Assembly: GCA_947447825.1 (NCBI GenBank)
Contig: CANFLL010000006.1
Location: 20,545 to 84,544 of the forward strand
DNA: 64,000 bases
From: Chitinophagaceae bacterium
Lineage (GTDB): Bacteria > Bacteroidota > Bacteroidia > Chitinophagales > Chitinophagaceae
Direction: 5' to 3'
In this document: positions 34,742 through 43,983 of the stretch, piece after piece
How the letters are laid out: the number at the start of each line of letters is the position of its first letter
Position numbering within the stretch: the first letter of the stretch is position 1
The notes under the pieces: generated by a model
Databases searched by the model: none
The model's input: only the letters and a program-made list of their open reading frames with translations
What the model was told of the DNA's origin: nothing
Made by a program: the position numbers and the translations under genes

Positions 34742-36400
34742 ATGGCAGAAGTAATTAAGATGCCCCGTTTGAGTGATACCATGACCGAAGGGGTAATAGC
34801 AGCATGGCATAAGCAAGTAGGTGATACCGTTAAAAAAGGTGACGTACTTGCAGAAATCGAAACAGATAAAGCAACAATGGAATTGGAAAGCTACCAAAAT
34901 GGAGTTTTACTTCATATTGGTGCTAAAAACGGTGGTAATTTACAAGTAGATGATATTTTAGCAATATTGGGTACTGCTGGTGAAGATATTAGTTCTTTAT
35001 TGGGTGGATCTAGTGCAGCTCCAGTAGCTGTAGTTGCTCCAGAAGCAAAAGCTGTTGCAGTAGAAACCCTTGCTGCTTCTGCCAGTTCAGTTGACTTATC
35101 TACCTTGGAGGAAGTTGTATTAATGCCTCGTTTAAGTGATACCATGACCGAAGGCGTAATCGCTGCTTGGCAAAAGAATGTGGGTGATGACGTTAAAAAA
35201 GGTGATGTAATTGCTGAAATTGAAACCGACAAAGCAACCATGGAATTAGAAAGCTACAAAAACGGTAAGCTTTTATACCAAGGTGCTAAAGTGGGTGAAA
35301 AAATTCAAGTAAATGATTTGCTTTGTATTATTGGAGATACTAGTTTAGATGTCGCTGCAATTGTTAAAGCTGTTAGTGGTGGTGCTGTTGCGCCAACTGT
35401 TGCCGAAGCACCAAAAGAAGAAGTAAAAGCTGCTGCATCTGTGCCTGCTTCTGTTCCCGCAGCAGCTGTGGCCTCTGCCCCTGCTGTAGTCAATGAAGGA
35501 AGAATTTTTGCTTCTCCATTAGCTAAAAAAGTTGCTTCTGACAAGGGAATTGATTTAAAATATGTTCAAGGAAGTGGTGATAATGGTAGAATTGTTAAAA
35601 CTGATGTTGACAATTTTGTTCCAGCCGTTGCTGCTCCTGCTACTGTCCCACAAGTTGCTTCTGTAGCAAGTGCACCTGCACCTGCTTCAACAACAAGTAA
35701 GGTCACAACTTATGGTGTTGAAAGTTATGATGAAGTACCTGTATCTCAAATGCGTAAGGTAATTGCTCGTAGATTGAGCGAAAGCTTGTTTACTGCGCCA
35801 CATTTCTTCCTTACGATGAGTATTGATATGGATGAAGCTATCGCTGCACGTGCTAAAATTAATGAAGGAGCGAAATCTAAAATAAGTTTCAATGATTTGG
35901 TTTTAAAAGCAACTTCTATTGCCTTAACCCAGCATCCAAAGATAAACAGTAGTTGGTTGGGCGATAAAATTCGTACTAATTACCATGTAAATATTGGTGT
36001 TGCTGTTGCAGTTGATGAAGGCTTATTGGTTCCTGTTGTTCGTTTTGCGGATAAGAAATCATTGAGTCAAATTAATGCAGAGGTTAAAGACTTCGCACAA
36101 AAAGCTAAAGATAAAAAATTACAGCCATCAGATTGGGAAGGAAGCACATTTACTATTTCAAATTTAGGAATGTTTGGAATTGACCAGTTTACAGCAATTA
36201 TTAATCCACCTGATGCCTGTATTTTGGCAGTGGGGGGTATTTCTCAAGAGCCAGTTGTTAAAAAAGGACAAGTTGTTCCAGGAAATGTAATGAGAGTTAC
36301 ACTTAGCTGCGACCATAGAGTAGTTGATGGAGCAACAGGAGCTGCATTTTTGCAAACACTTAAAAGTTTGTTGGAAGAGCCAGTTAGGATGTTGGTTTAA
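34742..36400 (+). CDS. Pyruvate dehydrogenase E2 (dihydrolipoamide acetyltransferase)
   Basis: The protein has 552 aa. Two lipoyl domains (about 2-76 and 127-201) each have the lipoyl-lysine motif ETDKATMELESY. Ala/Pro-rich linkers separate them from the subunit-binding domain (about 256-290, FASPLAKKVASDKGIDL). The catalytic domain ends with SCDHRVVDGATGAAF, which has the catalytic His (D-H-R). It passes acetyl groups to CoA in the pyruvate dehydrogenase complex. The first 12 residues of each lipoyl domain are nearly the same in DNA as well, which points to a tandem duplication. No E1 or E3 gene is adjacent. Confidence 0.94.
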   Translation: MAEVIKMPRLSDTMTEGVIAAWHKQVGDTVKKGDVLAEIETDKATMELESYQNGVLLHIGAKNGGNLQVDDILAILGTAGEDISSLLGGSSAAPVAVVAPEAKAVAVETLAASASSVDLSTLEEVVLMPRLSDTMTEGVIAAWQKNVGDDVKKGDVIAEIETDKATMELESYKNGKLLYQGAKVGEKIQVNDLLCIIGDTSLDVAAIVKAVSGGAVAPTVAEAPKEEVKAAASVPASVPAAAVASAPAVVNEGRIFASPLAKKVASDKGIDLKYVQGSGDNGRIVKTDVDNFVPAVAAPATVPQVASVASAPAPASTTSKVTTYGVESYDEVPVSQMRKVIARRLSESLFTAPHFFLTMSIDMDEAIAARAKINEGAKSKISFNDLVLKATSIALTQHPKINSSWLGDKIRTNYHVNIGVAVAVDEGLLVPVVRFADKKSLSQINAEVKDFAQKAKDKKLQPSDWEGSTFTISNLGMFGIDQFTAIINPPDACILAVGGISQEPVVKKGQVVPGNVMRVTLSCDHRVVDGATGAAFLQTLKSLLEEPVRMLV

Positions 36401-36421
36401 TTATGATTAAAAACATAAAGT

Positions 36422-36456
36422 AAAGGGTCTGTCTTTTGTAAGACAGGCCCTTTTTT
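36422..36456 (+). terminator. Terminator after the PDH E2 gene
   Basis: AAAGGGTCTGTCT (36422-36434) pairs with AGACAGGCCCTTT (36441-36453) with one G-U pair, followed by TTT. Confidence 0.9.
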
Positions 36457-36564
36457 GTGGGATAATTTGATGCGATTTATCCCTAATAAAAAACGATTGT
36501 TTAACCATATCTGCTAAATGAGAGTTTTAATCAAACCTTTTTTAATCAATGTTGTATTATAAAT

Positions 36565-37437
36565 ATGAATGTATTTTCAATTAAAGATTTAGAGCAGCTT
36601 TCTGGAATTAAGGCACATACCATACGTATTTGGGAAATAAGATATAATTTCTTAAAGCCAAATAGAACAAATACAAATATTCGATACTATAGTAATGAAG
36701 AGTTGAAGATAATATTGAATACTTCCCTTCTGATTCGTTATGGATATAAAGTTTCGCAAATTGACAAAATGAATTCCGACGAAATTAATCTGAAACTTTT
36801 GGCACTTTCCAATTCAGAAGCTCAGAAAGAAAGAACCATTAATGAACTTATTCAATTCATGATTGACCTAGAAATAAACGCATTTGAAAAAACGCTAGAT
36901 AAATACATAAGTACCAAGGGGATTGATAAAACAATTATTGAAATAGTATTCCCATTCCTCGAAAAAGTCGGATTGTTATGGCAAACTAATCACGTTAATC
37001 CAGCACAAGAACACCTAGTGACAAATATTATTCGTCAGAAACTGATTGTTGGTATTGAGAAAGTGGCCTTGTTTAATTACAAAGGAAAAACAGTTTTGAT
37101 GTTTTTGCCAGAGGGTGAGTATCATGAACTATGTTTACTGTATATGTATTACCTATTAAAGCAGAAAGGATACACTATTTTGTATCTTGGTGCAAATAGT
37201 CCAATTAAAGATGTTTTATATCTATTTGATACTAAAAAACCTGCTATTATATATTCTCATTTGACGGCAATATCAAACAACTTTAAATTAGAAAAATTCT
37301 TCTCACATTTTAATGGTAAATTGCTAAATAGTGAATTAGTTCTTTCGGGGCAATTGATACAAGACTATAAAAGTGCGCTTCCTGTCAATATAATATTAAA
37401 AAAGTCTCTTGCAGAAGTAGTAGCATATTTTTATTAG
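36565..37437 (+). CDS. MerR family regulator with cobalamin-binding-like C-terminus (CarH-like)
   Basis: The protein has 290 aa. The MerR HTH spans 4-72: FSIKDLEQLSGIKAHTIRIW, then NIRYYSNEELK. The middle helix bundle has W-x9-E-H (WQTNHVNPAQEH, near 142-153), a hallmark of CarH-type AdoCbl photoreceptors. The Rossmann-like domain starts with LPEGEYHELCLLYMYY, where the usual D-x-H-x-x-G of the lower axial His is E-x-H-x-x-C, and YLGANSPIKDV follows. In CarH light breaks the DNA-bound tetramer and turns on carotenoid genes. No carotenoid genes are nearby, so light sensing is inference. Confidence 0.85.
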   Translation: MNVFSIKDLEQLSGIKAHTIRIWEIRYNFLKPNRTNTNIRYYSNEELKIILNTSLLIRYGYKVSQIDKMNSDEINLKLLALSNSEAQKERTINELIQFMIDLEINAFEKTLDKYISTKGIDKTIIEIVFPFLEKVGLLWQTNHVNPAQEHLVTNIIRQKLIVGIEKVALFNYKGKTVLMFLPEGEYHELCLLYMYYLLKQKGYTILYLGANSPIKDVLYLFDTKKPAIIYSHLTAISNNFKLEKFFSHFNGKLLNSELVLSGQLIQDYKSALPVNIILKKSLAEVVAYFY

Positions 37438-37580
37438 GATACGTTAGTATTGGTCGGTATCAGTAAGCATCTGATAGAAACTTTTTATTATAGCTAAGTG
37501 ATTTTTAACAATTTTTAAAGTTAATTCTTTCAAATCGAATTTATATCATTAACTTTATGGCAAAATAAAACGCAGCAATC

Positions 37581-38402
37581 ATGAAAACGGTACTTATTCC
37601 GACAGATTTTTCTGAAACATCAAAAAATGCAGCAGAGTATGCTGTAGGCTTGGCAGCCCTTTTAGGTATTCCTAAATTAGTTTTTTATCATTTTTATCCA
37701 ACTAAGCTGGTTTATAATCCTGCTGGAGAATTGGATGAATACGCTTCTGTGGAGCAAAATAGAATTAAAAGTATTGAGGATTTAAATGAATTTATTGAGT
37801 CACTTGGTACAGTTCCTGCAAATGTTCAAGTTGAAATGTATCAAGGTGCAGAGTCCGTAAATGCTGGAATAGCAGAGATTGCCAAAATTACCTGTGCAGA
37901 TTTGATAGTAATGGGAATTAAGGGTGGCGGAATAATAAAAGAGACCATAATTGGTAGTCACACTCTTTCTATTGCAAAGCATACAACAGTTCCAGTGTTA
38001 ATTATTCCTGCAACAGCTAAGCTTAACAAGTGCGAAAAAATTGCTTTCTTGAGTGATTTTAAAGATGTAGAAAATAATAAATCTGTAGAAGGACTTAGAA
38101 CTTTCTTAGATCATGGGGTTGTAAAATTCACCATTCTTCATTTGTTACGTCATCATGAAAAAATAGATGAAGCGCATCCAGAAAAGCTCAAACTGGAAAA
38201 AATGTTTAAGAAGTATAGTCCAGCTTTTCAATACAAGGAAAGTCATCATTACACCGACGATGTAATAGATTATGTTTTTGAGAGCAATACTGACATCTTA
38301 GCATTAGTTCCTGAACACCATGGATTATTAGAAACAATATTTAATGACCATACCAAGAAGTTGGCTTTCCATAGTAAAGTTCCTGTGTTGATAGTTCATT
38401 AA
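37581..38402 (+). CDS. Universal stress protein (UspA family), two-domain
   Basis: The protein has 273 aa. The N-terminal Usp domain starts VLIPTDFSETSKNAAEYAVG and ends with LIVMGIKGGG and GSHTLSIAKHTTVPVLIIP, matching the nucleotide-binding G-x2-G-x9-G(S/T) pattern. The C-terminal half is a second, diverged Usp fold (IAFLSDFKDVE to LAFHSKVPVLIVH). It probably binds ATP or AMP and acts in stress survival. Single gene, with a terminator. Confidence 0.92.
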   Translation: MKTVLIPTDFSETSKNAAEYAVGLAALLGIPKLVFYHFYPTKLVYNPAGELDEYASVEQNRIKSIEDLNEFIESLGTVPANVQVEMYQGAESVNAGIAEIAKITCADLIVMGIKGGGIIKETIIGSHTLSIAKHTTVPVLIIPATAKLNKCEKIAFLSDFKDVENNKSVEGLRTFLDHGVVKFTILHLLRHHEKIDEAHPEKLKLEKMFKKYSPAFQYKESHHYTDDVIDYVFESNTDILALVPEHHGLLETIFNDHTKKLAFHSKVPVLIVH

Positions 38403-38420
38403 CAAAGATTAGATATAAAT

Positions 38421-38452
38421 AAAAGGCTGCAATTTGATTGCGGCCTTTTATT
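38421..38452 (+). terminator. Terminator after the Usp gene
   Basis: AAAAGGCTGCAA pairs with TTGCGGCCTTTT (one mismatch) and is followed by ATTTTAT. It lies between convergent genes. Confidence 0.82.
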
Positions 38453-38486
38453 TTATACTGTTATTGAATATGTTTAATTGAATTGG

Positions 38487-40169
38487 TTAACTCAAATATT
38501 TTCCAACTATCGGAACCCTTCTTCCAACTCCAAAGGCTTTTGGACTCACTCGAATAATTGGGCAAAATTGGTTTCTTTTATATTCATTTGTGTTAACTAA
38601 TTTAATAGCTCTGTCTACAATAGCAGCATCAAAACCTTTATTCTTTATTTCAGCAGGATCTAGTCGCCTTTCTATATATTGGAATAATATTTTATCCAAC
38701 ACAGAATAATCGGGTAAGCTATCACTGTCTTTTTGATTAGGTCTCAATTCGGCACTTGGTGCTTTTGTGATGATATGATTTGGAATGATTTCCTTTTCTC
38801 TATTTATATATCTCGCTAAAGCATAAACCTGAAGCTTATAGCAGTCTCCCAAAACACCTAATCCTCCTGCCATATCACCATAAAGCGTTCCATAACCGGT
38901 AGAAAGCTCACTTTTGTTAGAGGTATTTAATAAGATATATCCAAACTTATTAGCAATCGCCATCAATAAATTTCCTCTTGTTCTGCTTTGCATATTTTCT
39001 TCGGCTAAACTAAAAGGAAGATCTTTGAATATGGGGTTCAATGTTGTTAAAAAGCTTTCATAAACTTCATTTATTCTGATGATATCATAAGGGTTATTTA
39101 GATTTGTGCTTAATTGCACTGCATCATTAACAGAATGCTCTGTAGAATAAGGTGAAGGCATTAGGATTGCTCTAACATTTTCGCTACCTAAAGCATCGCA
39201 AGCTAATGCCAAAACTACAGCCGAATCAATGCCGCCACTACTTCCCAATATGGCCTTAGTGAAACCCATCTTAGCAAAATAATCTTTGATACCTAAAATA
39301 AGGGCGTTATAAACCTGATCTATATTAAGTGTTTCATTTAAAGACATTATTCCAGGATCACGATCAGACAAAGAAGCTTGTTGGGCTATAATGGGTTCAT
39401 CTATCGTTCCATCGTCATTTAATATTACCCCATCAATGGACTCTGTAAATGAAGGAAGTAGCTTACGGATATTTCCCATTTTATCGAGAATCAACGAGGC
39501 TCCATCAAACACAATTTCCGTTTGGCTACCCACTGCATTACAGTAAAACATTGGTAAGCCATATTTTAATACATTATTTCTGACAACTTCAATCCTTTCT
39601 GCCCCGTGTGTGTAATCGAATGGACTAGCACTTAGATTGATCATTAAATCTGGGTTTTGTTCCATCAAAATATCCATTGGGCAGATGCGATATAATGGAT
39701 TATTGCCTAAATTCCAGATGTCTTCACAAATTGTAATTGCTAGTTTTTTGCCTTTAAATTTCACTACATTCCATTCATAAGCTGGCTCAAAGTATCTGTA
39801 TTCATCAAATACATCATAGGTAGGCAAGAGGGTTTTATGTATTTCGGCAATTATTTTTTGTTCGTACAAAAAGAAAGCTGCATTAAATAATCCTTTTCCT
39901 TTTAGGTTCGGATTCTTTGCTGGAGAACCTATTATTACCCCAATAGTGTCGGCATGAAGTTTTATTTTATCTATTGCTGCATAGCATTTATTAATAAAAT
40001 CATTGAACTCTACAAAGTCGCGAGCTGGATAGCCGCAAATACTCATTTCGCTAAATACAATCAGATCTGCTTGGGCTTTTTTTGCAGTATTGATTGCGGA
40101 GATAATTTTTTCTGTATTACTTTCAAAATTTCCAATGTGATAATTCTGTTGCGCCAATAAAATCTTCAT
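38487..40169 (-). CDS. nadE: Glutamine-dependent NAD+ synthase
   Basis: The protein has 560 aa from ATG 40169 (MKILLAQQNYHIGNF); the longer frame to 40226 adds a hydrophobic stretch not seen in the family. The N-terminal nitrilase-type glutaminase has Glu in FSEMSICGYPARDF, Lys in HKTLLPTYDVFDE and Cys in LAITICEDIW. The C-terminal synthetase has the ATP loop LGSSGGIDSAVVLALA (about 290-305) and NKSELSTGYGTLYGDMAGG. It makes NAD+ from nicotinate adenine dinucleotide with glutamine as ammonia donor. Confidence 0.95.
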   Translation of the reverse strand: MKILLAQQNYHIGNFESNTEKIISAINTAKKAQADLIVFSEMSICGYPARDFVEFNDFINKCYAAIDKIKLHADTIGVIIGSPAKNPNLKGKGLFNAAFFLYEQKIIAEIHKTLLPTYDVFDEYRYFEPAYEWNVVKFKGKKLAITICEDIWNLGNNPLYRICPMDILMEQNPDLMINLSASPFDYTHGAERIEVVRNNVLKYGLPMFYCNAVGSQTEIVFDGASLILDKMGNIRKLLPSFTESIDGVILNDDGTIDEPIIAQQASLSDRDPGIMSLNETLNIDQVYNALILGIKDYFAKMGFTKAILGSSGGIDSAVVLALACDALGSENVRAILMPSPYSTEHSVNDAVQLSTNLNNPYDIIRINEVYESFLTTLNPIFKDLPFSLAEENMQSRTRGNLLMAIANKFGYILLNTSNKSELSTGYGTLYGDMAGGLGVLGDCYKLQVYALARYINREKEIIPNHIITKAPSAELRPNQKDSDSLPDYSVLDKILFQYIERRLDPAEIKNKGFDAAIVDRAIKLVNTNEYKRNQFCPIIRVSPKAFGVGRRVPIVGKYLS

Positions 40170-40316
40170 AAAAACGAAGATAAGAAGGAAGAGGGAAAAG
40201 GAGATAAAGGGTTGCCGCAAAGACACAAAAACAGAAAGGATCCCGAAGAAGAATGAAAGAGTTTGTGTGGATTATAAACTTTACTGGAGAAGGCAATTCG
40301 GTATTACTTATTTAGC

Positions 40317-40504
40317 TCCTCACGTGTGAGGAATGTTTCCCCACGTGTGTGGGAAGTTTCCTCACACGTGAGTAACAATATCCCACATGTGGGGAAGAAT
40401 ATCTCACATGTGAGGAGTAATCGCTCACATTTGGGAGACTATCGCTCACATGTGAGGAATCATAGCACACATGTGGGGAATACTTGCCCACACGTGAGCA
40501 GTAC
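40317..40504. repeat. 21-bp tandem array with CACRTGTG palindromes, nine units
   Basis: Nine imperfect units of about 21 bases, consensus CTCACATGTGAGGAATAATCG. Each carries a palindrome (CACGTG, CACATGTG or a one-base variant) flanked by matching CTC/GAG or CCC/GGG arms. The spacer bases differ, the palindromes are kept. Frames are open on both strands because 21 is divisible by three. The array lies between the starts of nadE and purA. The 350 bases after it hold only the purA promoter. Confidence 0.9.
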
Positions 40505-40826
40505 AATATGTTACTCGAAAAAAAGGAATTTATATATGAATAAGAAGGAAGAAAACAACGAATCCGCTAAAGCCATAATGCAATGTCAGTAATAGATAGA
40601 GGAGATTTAATGGTGCAACTATGATGGGATACTATTTATAGAATTGGGTGAATGAAGGTAAAATGGCTATTAAAAATTAGCGTACTTTTAAAAATCCGAT
40701 GTCAATTGATGAAGGATTACACATTTTATAAAACTAAGTACGTTGAAGTTTTATTTAAGTAGTTGATGCTATCAAATTCATCAACAAAAAAAATGGCTGA
40801 TTATTCATTTGCAATAACACAACACT

Positions 40827-40834
40827 TACATTTG
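40827..40834 (+). promoter_or_regulatory. -7 element for purA
   Basis: TACATTTG fits TAnnTTTG and lies 22 bases before the ATG. A TTTG at 40808-40811 is 15 bases upstream, shorter than usual spacing. Confidence 0.55.
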
Positions 40835-40856
40835 TCGCCTAATAAAACAAAAAGCT

Positions 40857-42119
40857 ATGGTTGACGTACTACTTGGGTTGCAGTGGGGAGATGAGGGGAA
40901 AGGTAAAATTGTAGATTTCTTTGCGCCCAATTATGATATAGTTGCTCGTTTTCAAGGTGGTCCAAATGCAGGACATACTTTATATGTTGGCGATAAAAAA
41001 GTGGTTCTTCATCAAATACCTTCAGGTGTTTTTCATCAAAACATTGTAAATATCATTGGTGGAGGTGTAGTTTTAGATCCAATTACGCTTAAAAGAGAGT
41101 GCGATACTGTTGCTTCTTTTGGTATTGATGTTCGTAAAAACTTGTTTATCTCTGAGCGTACCAACATCATTGTACCAACTCACCGTGCATTGGATAAGGC
41201 AAGTGAAATGTCGAAAGGCGATAGTAAAATTGGTTCAACACTGAAAGGAATTGGACCTGCTTACATGGACAAAACGGGGAGAAATGCGCTAAGAGTTGGT
41301 GATTTATTGGATAAAAGCTTTATTTCGCAGTACATTAAACTTAGGTTGAAGCATCAAAAGTTGTTAGATAATTTCCATTTTATTGAAGATATTTCAACTT
41401 GGGAAGATGAGTTTTTTGAGGCATTGGAATTTTTAAGAACACTTAATGTTGTTAATAGTGAATACTTTATTAATAACCAGATTTCAGCTGGTAAAAAAGT
41501 TTTAGCTGAAGGTGCACAAGGAAGTATGTTAGATATTGATTTTGGAACATTTCCTTTTGTTACTTCTTCAAATACTATTTCTGCGGGTGTTTGCACAGGT
41601 TTAGGTGTTTCTCCAAAACTCATTAATGAAGTTTTTGGGGTAACAAAGGCTTATTGTACAAGGGTAGGCAGCGGTCCTTTTCCTACTGAATTAGAAGATG
41701 CAACTGGAGAAGAATTACGAAAAATAGGAAGTGAATTTGGTGCTACAACTGGTCGTCCTCGCAGATGTGGTTGGATTGATTTGGTTGCTTTGAAATATTC
41801 TTGCATGATTAACGGCGTAACTCAGCTAGTTATGACAAAAGCAGATGTGCTAGACAGTTTTCAAGAATTGAAGGCATGTACTGCTTATAGCATTAATGGA
41901 ACTGAAACAAATGAAGTTCCGTTCCAAATTTCCAAAGTAAAAATAGACCCAGTGTTAAAGGCTCATGAGGGGTGGTATTGTGATACAACAAAAATTAAAG
42001 AAGCAGCAAATTTGCCAGAGCCTATGACAAAATACATTGATTTTATTGATAATTTTGTTGGCGCACCTATTAAATATGTGAGCAATGGTCCAGGAAGAGA
42101 CCAGATTGTACAATTATAA
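40857..42119 (+). CDS. purA: Adenylosuccinate synthase
   Basis: The protein has 420 aa. It begins with LLGLQWGDEGKGKIVDFFA, the GTP-binding and catalytic-Asp motif (Asp near 13), then QGGPNAGHTLYV with the catalytic His. STLKGIGPAYMDKTGRNAL and TKAYCTRVGSGPFPTEL are conserved. GATTGRPRRCGWIDLVALKY is the IMP/GTP site. It makes adenylosuccinate from IMP and aspartate in AMP synthesis. Confidence 0.97.
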   Translation: MVDVLLGLQWGDEGKGKIVDFFAPNYDIVARFQGGPNAGHTLYVGDKKVVLHQIPSGVFHQNIVNIIGGGVVLDPITLKRECDTVASFGIDVRKNLFISERTNIIVPTHRALDKASEMSKGDSKIGSTLKGIGPAYMDKTGRNALRVGDLLDKSFISQYIKLRLKHQKLLDNFHFIEDISTWEDEFFEALEFLRTLNVVNSEYFINNQISAGKKVLAEGAQGSMLDIDFGTFPFVTSSNTISAGVCTGLGVSPKLINEVFGVTKAYCTRVGSGPFPTELEDATGEELRKIGSEFGATTGRPRRCGWIDLVALKYSCMINGVTQLVMTKADVLDSFQELKACTAYSINGTETNEVPFQISKVKIDPVLKAHEGWYCDTTKIKEAANLPEPMTKYIDFIDNFVGAPIKYVSNGPGRDQIVQL

Positions 42120-42189
42120 AAGAGAGAAAAAATTTTTTTGGTTAATACAAATTTCATTTTAATTTTTACAGTCTAAAACTTATTAGAAC

Positions 42190-42639
42190 ATGGCAGTTAA
42201 ATCTGATAAGGATGCTAAATCCACAACAAAGAAAAGTGCGGTAGGAAGTCCGGCACCAAAAGTATCTTCAAAGAGTAAAAAACAATTGGAAGAAGATGAT
42301 GACGATGATTTGGAAGAAGATGATGTGAAACCTGCAAAAAAAAGTGCAGCCAAAGCGTCTTCGAAAAAATCTAGTGATGATGATGATGATGATGATGATT
42401 TCGGTGATGATGCCGAAAGTGATGATTGGAATAGTTCTGACGACGACGATTGGGATCCTGATTTTGATGAATTTGATGTTCCTAAATCTAAAGGGGGAAA
42501 AGCTCCTGCTCCTAAAAAAACAACTGGAGCTAAGAAAGCAAAATCAGATGATGATGATGACTTCATTTTAGATGATGACTTTAGCGAATTTGACGCATTT
42601 GGCGGAAAAGACAGCTTTGATGATGACGACGACTTCTAG
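42190..42639 (+). CDS. Small acidic Asp/Lys/Ser-rich protein of unknown function
   Basis: The protein has 149 aa. The N-terminal half alternates basic Lys/Ser/Ala stretches and Asp runs; the C-terminal half is strongly acidic and ends with DSFDDDDDF. It has no predicted fold, signal peptide or membrane segment. The acidic tail recalls RNA polymerase delta-like or histone-chaperone-like disordered regions, but this is only composition. The ATG lies 70 bases after purA. Low-complexity Asp codons make the coding call good but the function open. Confidence 0.75.
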   Translation: MAVKSDKDAKSTTKKSAVGSPAPKVSSKSKKQLEEDDDDDLEEDDVKPAKKSAAKASSKKSSDDDDDDDDFGDDAESDDWNSSDDDDWDPDFDEFDVPKSKGGKAPAPKKTTGAKKAKSDDDDDFILDDDFSEFDAFGGKDSFDDDDDF

Positions 42640-42690
42640 TTCTAGATTTCAATTTCAATTAATGTTATAAACCTAGGTTATTGTCAAATA

Positions 42691-43983
42691 GTGCTAAGAA
42701 AAAAACAATCATTTGCAATAAATAATTTTAAGGAAACAAAAAATCAACTGCTATATTGGTCCAACCATTATGGCAGTTGTGCTTTTCTAGACAATCAACA
42801 ATATAAATCTCGGTATAACAGTGCTGAGTGTATTGTAGGAGTTGGTGCTATGAAAATTTTTTCTACTGTTGCCGCCAATCATCAAAAGCAGTTACAAACA
42901 TTTATTGAAGAAACAAATGATTGGCTTTTTGGTCATATTTGTTACGACTATACAAATTGTATAACTACACAACTAATACCCAAAAAGGAAGACAATATTT
43001 GTTTTGAATCAATTTACTTTTATCAACCAGAAATAGTACTTATCCTTAATAAAGATAAGCTGGACATTGAAAGCTTGACATTAAATCCTGAGGTTGTTTT
43101 TAATGAAATAGTTGCATTTATTTCAAATAGTGAAACTTTTTTTCATCCTAAACTTACTTTACAATCAAAAATAACTAAGGAAGAATATCTCTCAACTATC
43201 AATACAATCAAGAAGCACATCCTGCGCGGTGATTGTTACGAAATAAACTTTTGTCAAGAGTTTTTTTCAAATGAAGCTGTTATCAATCCATTATCTATTT
43301 ATAAGCAACTTACTACTATTTCACCAAATCCATTTTCCTGCTATTATAAGTTGAATGATAAGTATTTGCTTTGTGCAAGTCCAGAACGCTACATAAAAAA
43401 AACTGGTAACCAGTTAATCTCTCAGCCCATAAAAGGAACTATTAAAAGGGATAATACCAATTTGTTCCAGGATGAAGCTTTTAAGGAAGAGCTGAAGAAT
43501 AGTAGTAAAGACCGCGCTGAAAATGTTATGGTTGTAGACTTGGTAAGGAACGATTTTAGCAAAATTTGTAAGGAAGCATCAGTAAAAGTGACTGAATTAT
43601 TTGGCATATACACATTCCCACAAATACACCAAATGGTTTCTACTATTGAAGGTGAACTACCGGAAGAGGTAGGTTTTGTTGATATTCTACATGCTACTTT
43701 TCCTATGGGCAGCATGACAGGTGCACCCAAAAGAAGTGTGATGAAACTAATAGATTTATACGAACCAAGCAAACGTGGATTATATTCTGGTGCAGTGGGG
43801 TACATCTCTCCAGAAAAAAATTTTGATTTTAATGTGGTTATTAGGAGTATTCTTTACAATTCAACTAACCAGTATCTAAGTTATCAAGTGGGCAGTGGAA
43901 TAACACACTACAGTGATCCTGATGCTGAATATGAAGAGTGTTTACTGAAAGCGGCTTCTATTAGGCAAGTATTACAAACTTAA
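42691..43983 (+). CDS. pabB: Aminodeoxychorismate synthase component I / chorismate-binding protein
   Basis: The protein has 430 aa with a GTG start. The C-terminal chorismate-binding domain has IKKHILRGDCYEINFCQEFF, the segment LLCASPERYIKK, QPIKGTIKRD, VDLVRNDFSKIC and the signature GSMTGAPKRSVMKLIDLYE. PIKGT with Lys fits PabB, which forms an enzyme adduct, rather than TrpE. The N-terminal part is shorter than in TrpE. It makes aminodeoxychorismate for folate. It overlaps the end of the convergent transglycosylase gene by four bases. Confidence 0.88.
   Translation: MLRKKQSFAINNFKETKNQLLYWSNHYGSCAFLDNQQYKSRYNSAECIVGVGAMKIFSTVAANHQKQLQTFIEETNDWLFGHICYDYTNCITTQLIPKKEDNICFESIYFYQPEIVLILNKDKLDIESLTLNPEVVFNEIVAFISNSETFFHPKLTLQSKITKEEYLSTINTIKKHILRGDCYEINFCQEFFSNEAVINPLSIYKQLTTISPNPFSCYYKLNDKYLLCASPERYIKKTGNQLISQPIKGTIKRDNTNLFQDEAFKEELKNSSKDRAENVMVVDLVRNDFSKICKEASVKVTELFGIYTFPQIHQMVSTIEGELPEEVGFVDILHATFPMGSMTGAPKRSVMKLIDLYEPSKRGLYSGAVGYISPEKNFDFNVVIRSILYNSTNQYLSYQVGSGITHYSDPDAEYEECLLKAASIRQVLQT

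Noticed and set aside
38487..40226. Signal peptide on NAD synthase from the longer frame
   Set aside because: The added 19 residues are hydrophobic by chance. The family starts at MKILLAQQNYHIGNF, and the enzyme is cytosolic.
40317..40504. Possible CRISPR with short palindromic repeats
   Set aside because: Spacing is only about seven bases, too short for spacers, and the repeats vary.
40326..40592. Open frames on both strands through the CACRTGTG array
   Set aside because: Same reason: repeat period divisible by three, with frames on both strands and no conserved protein.
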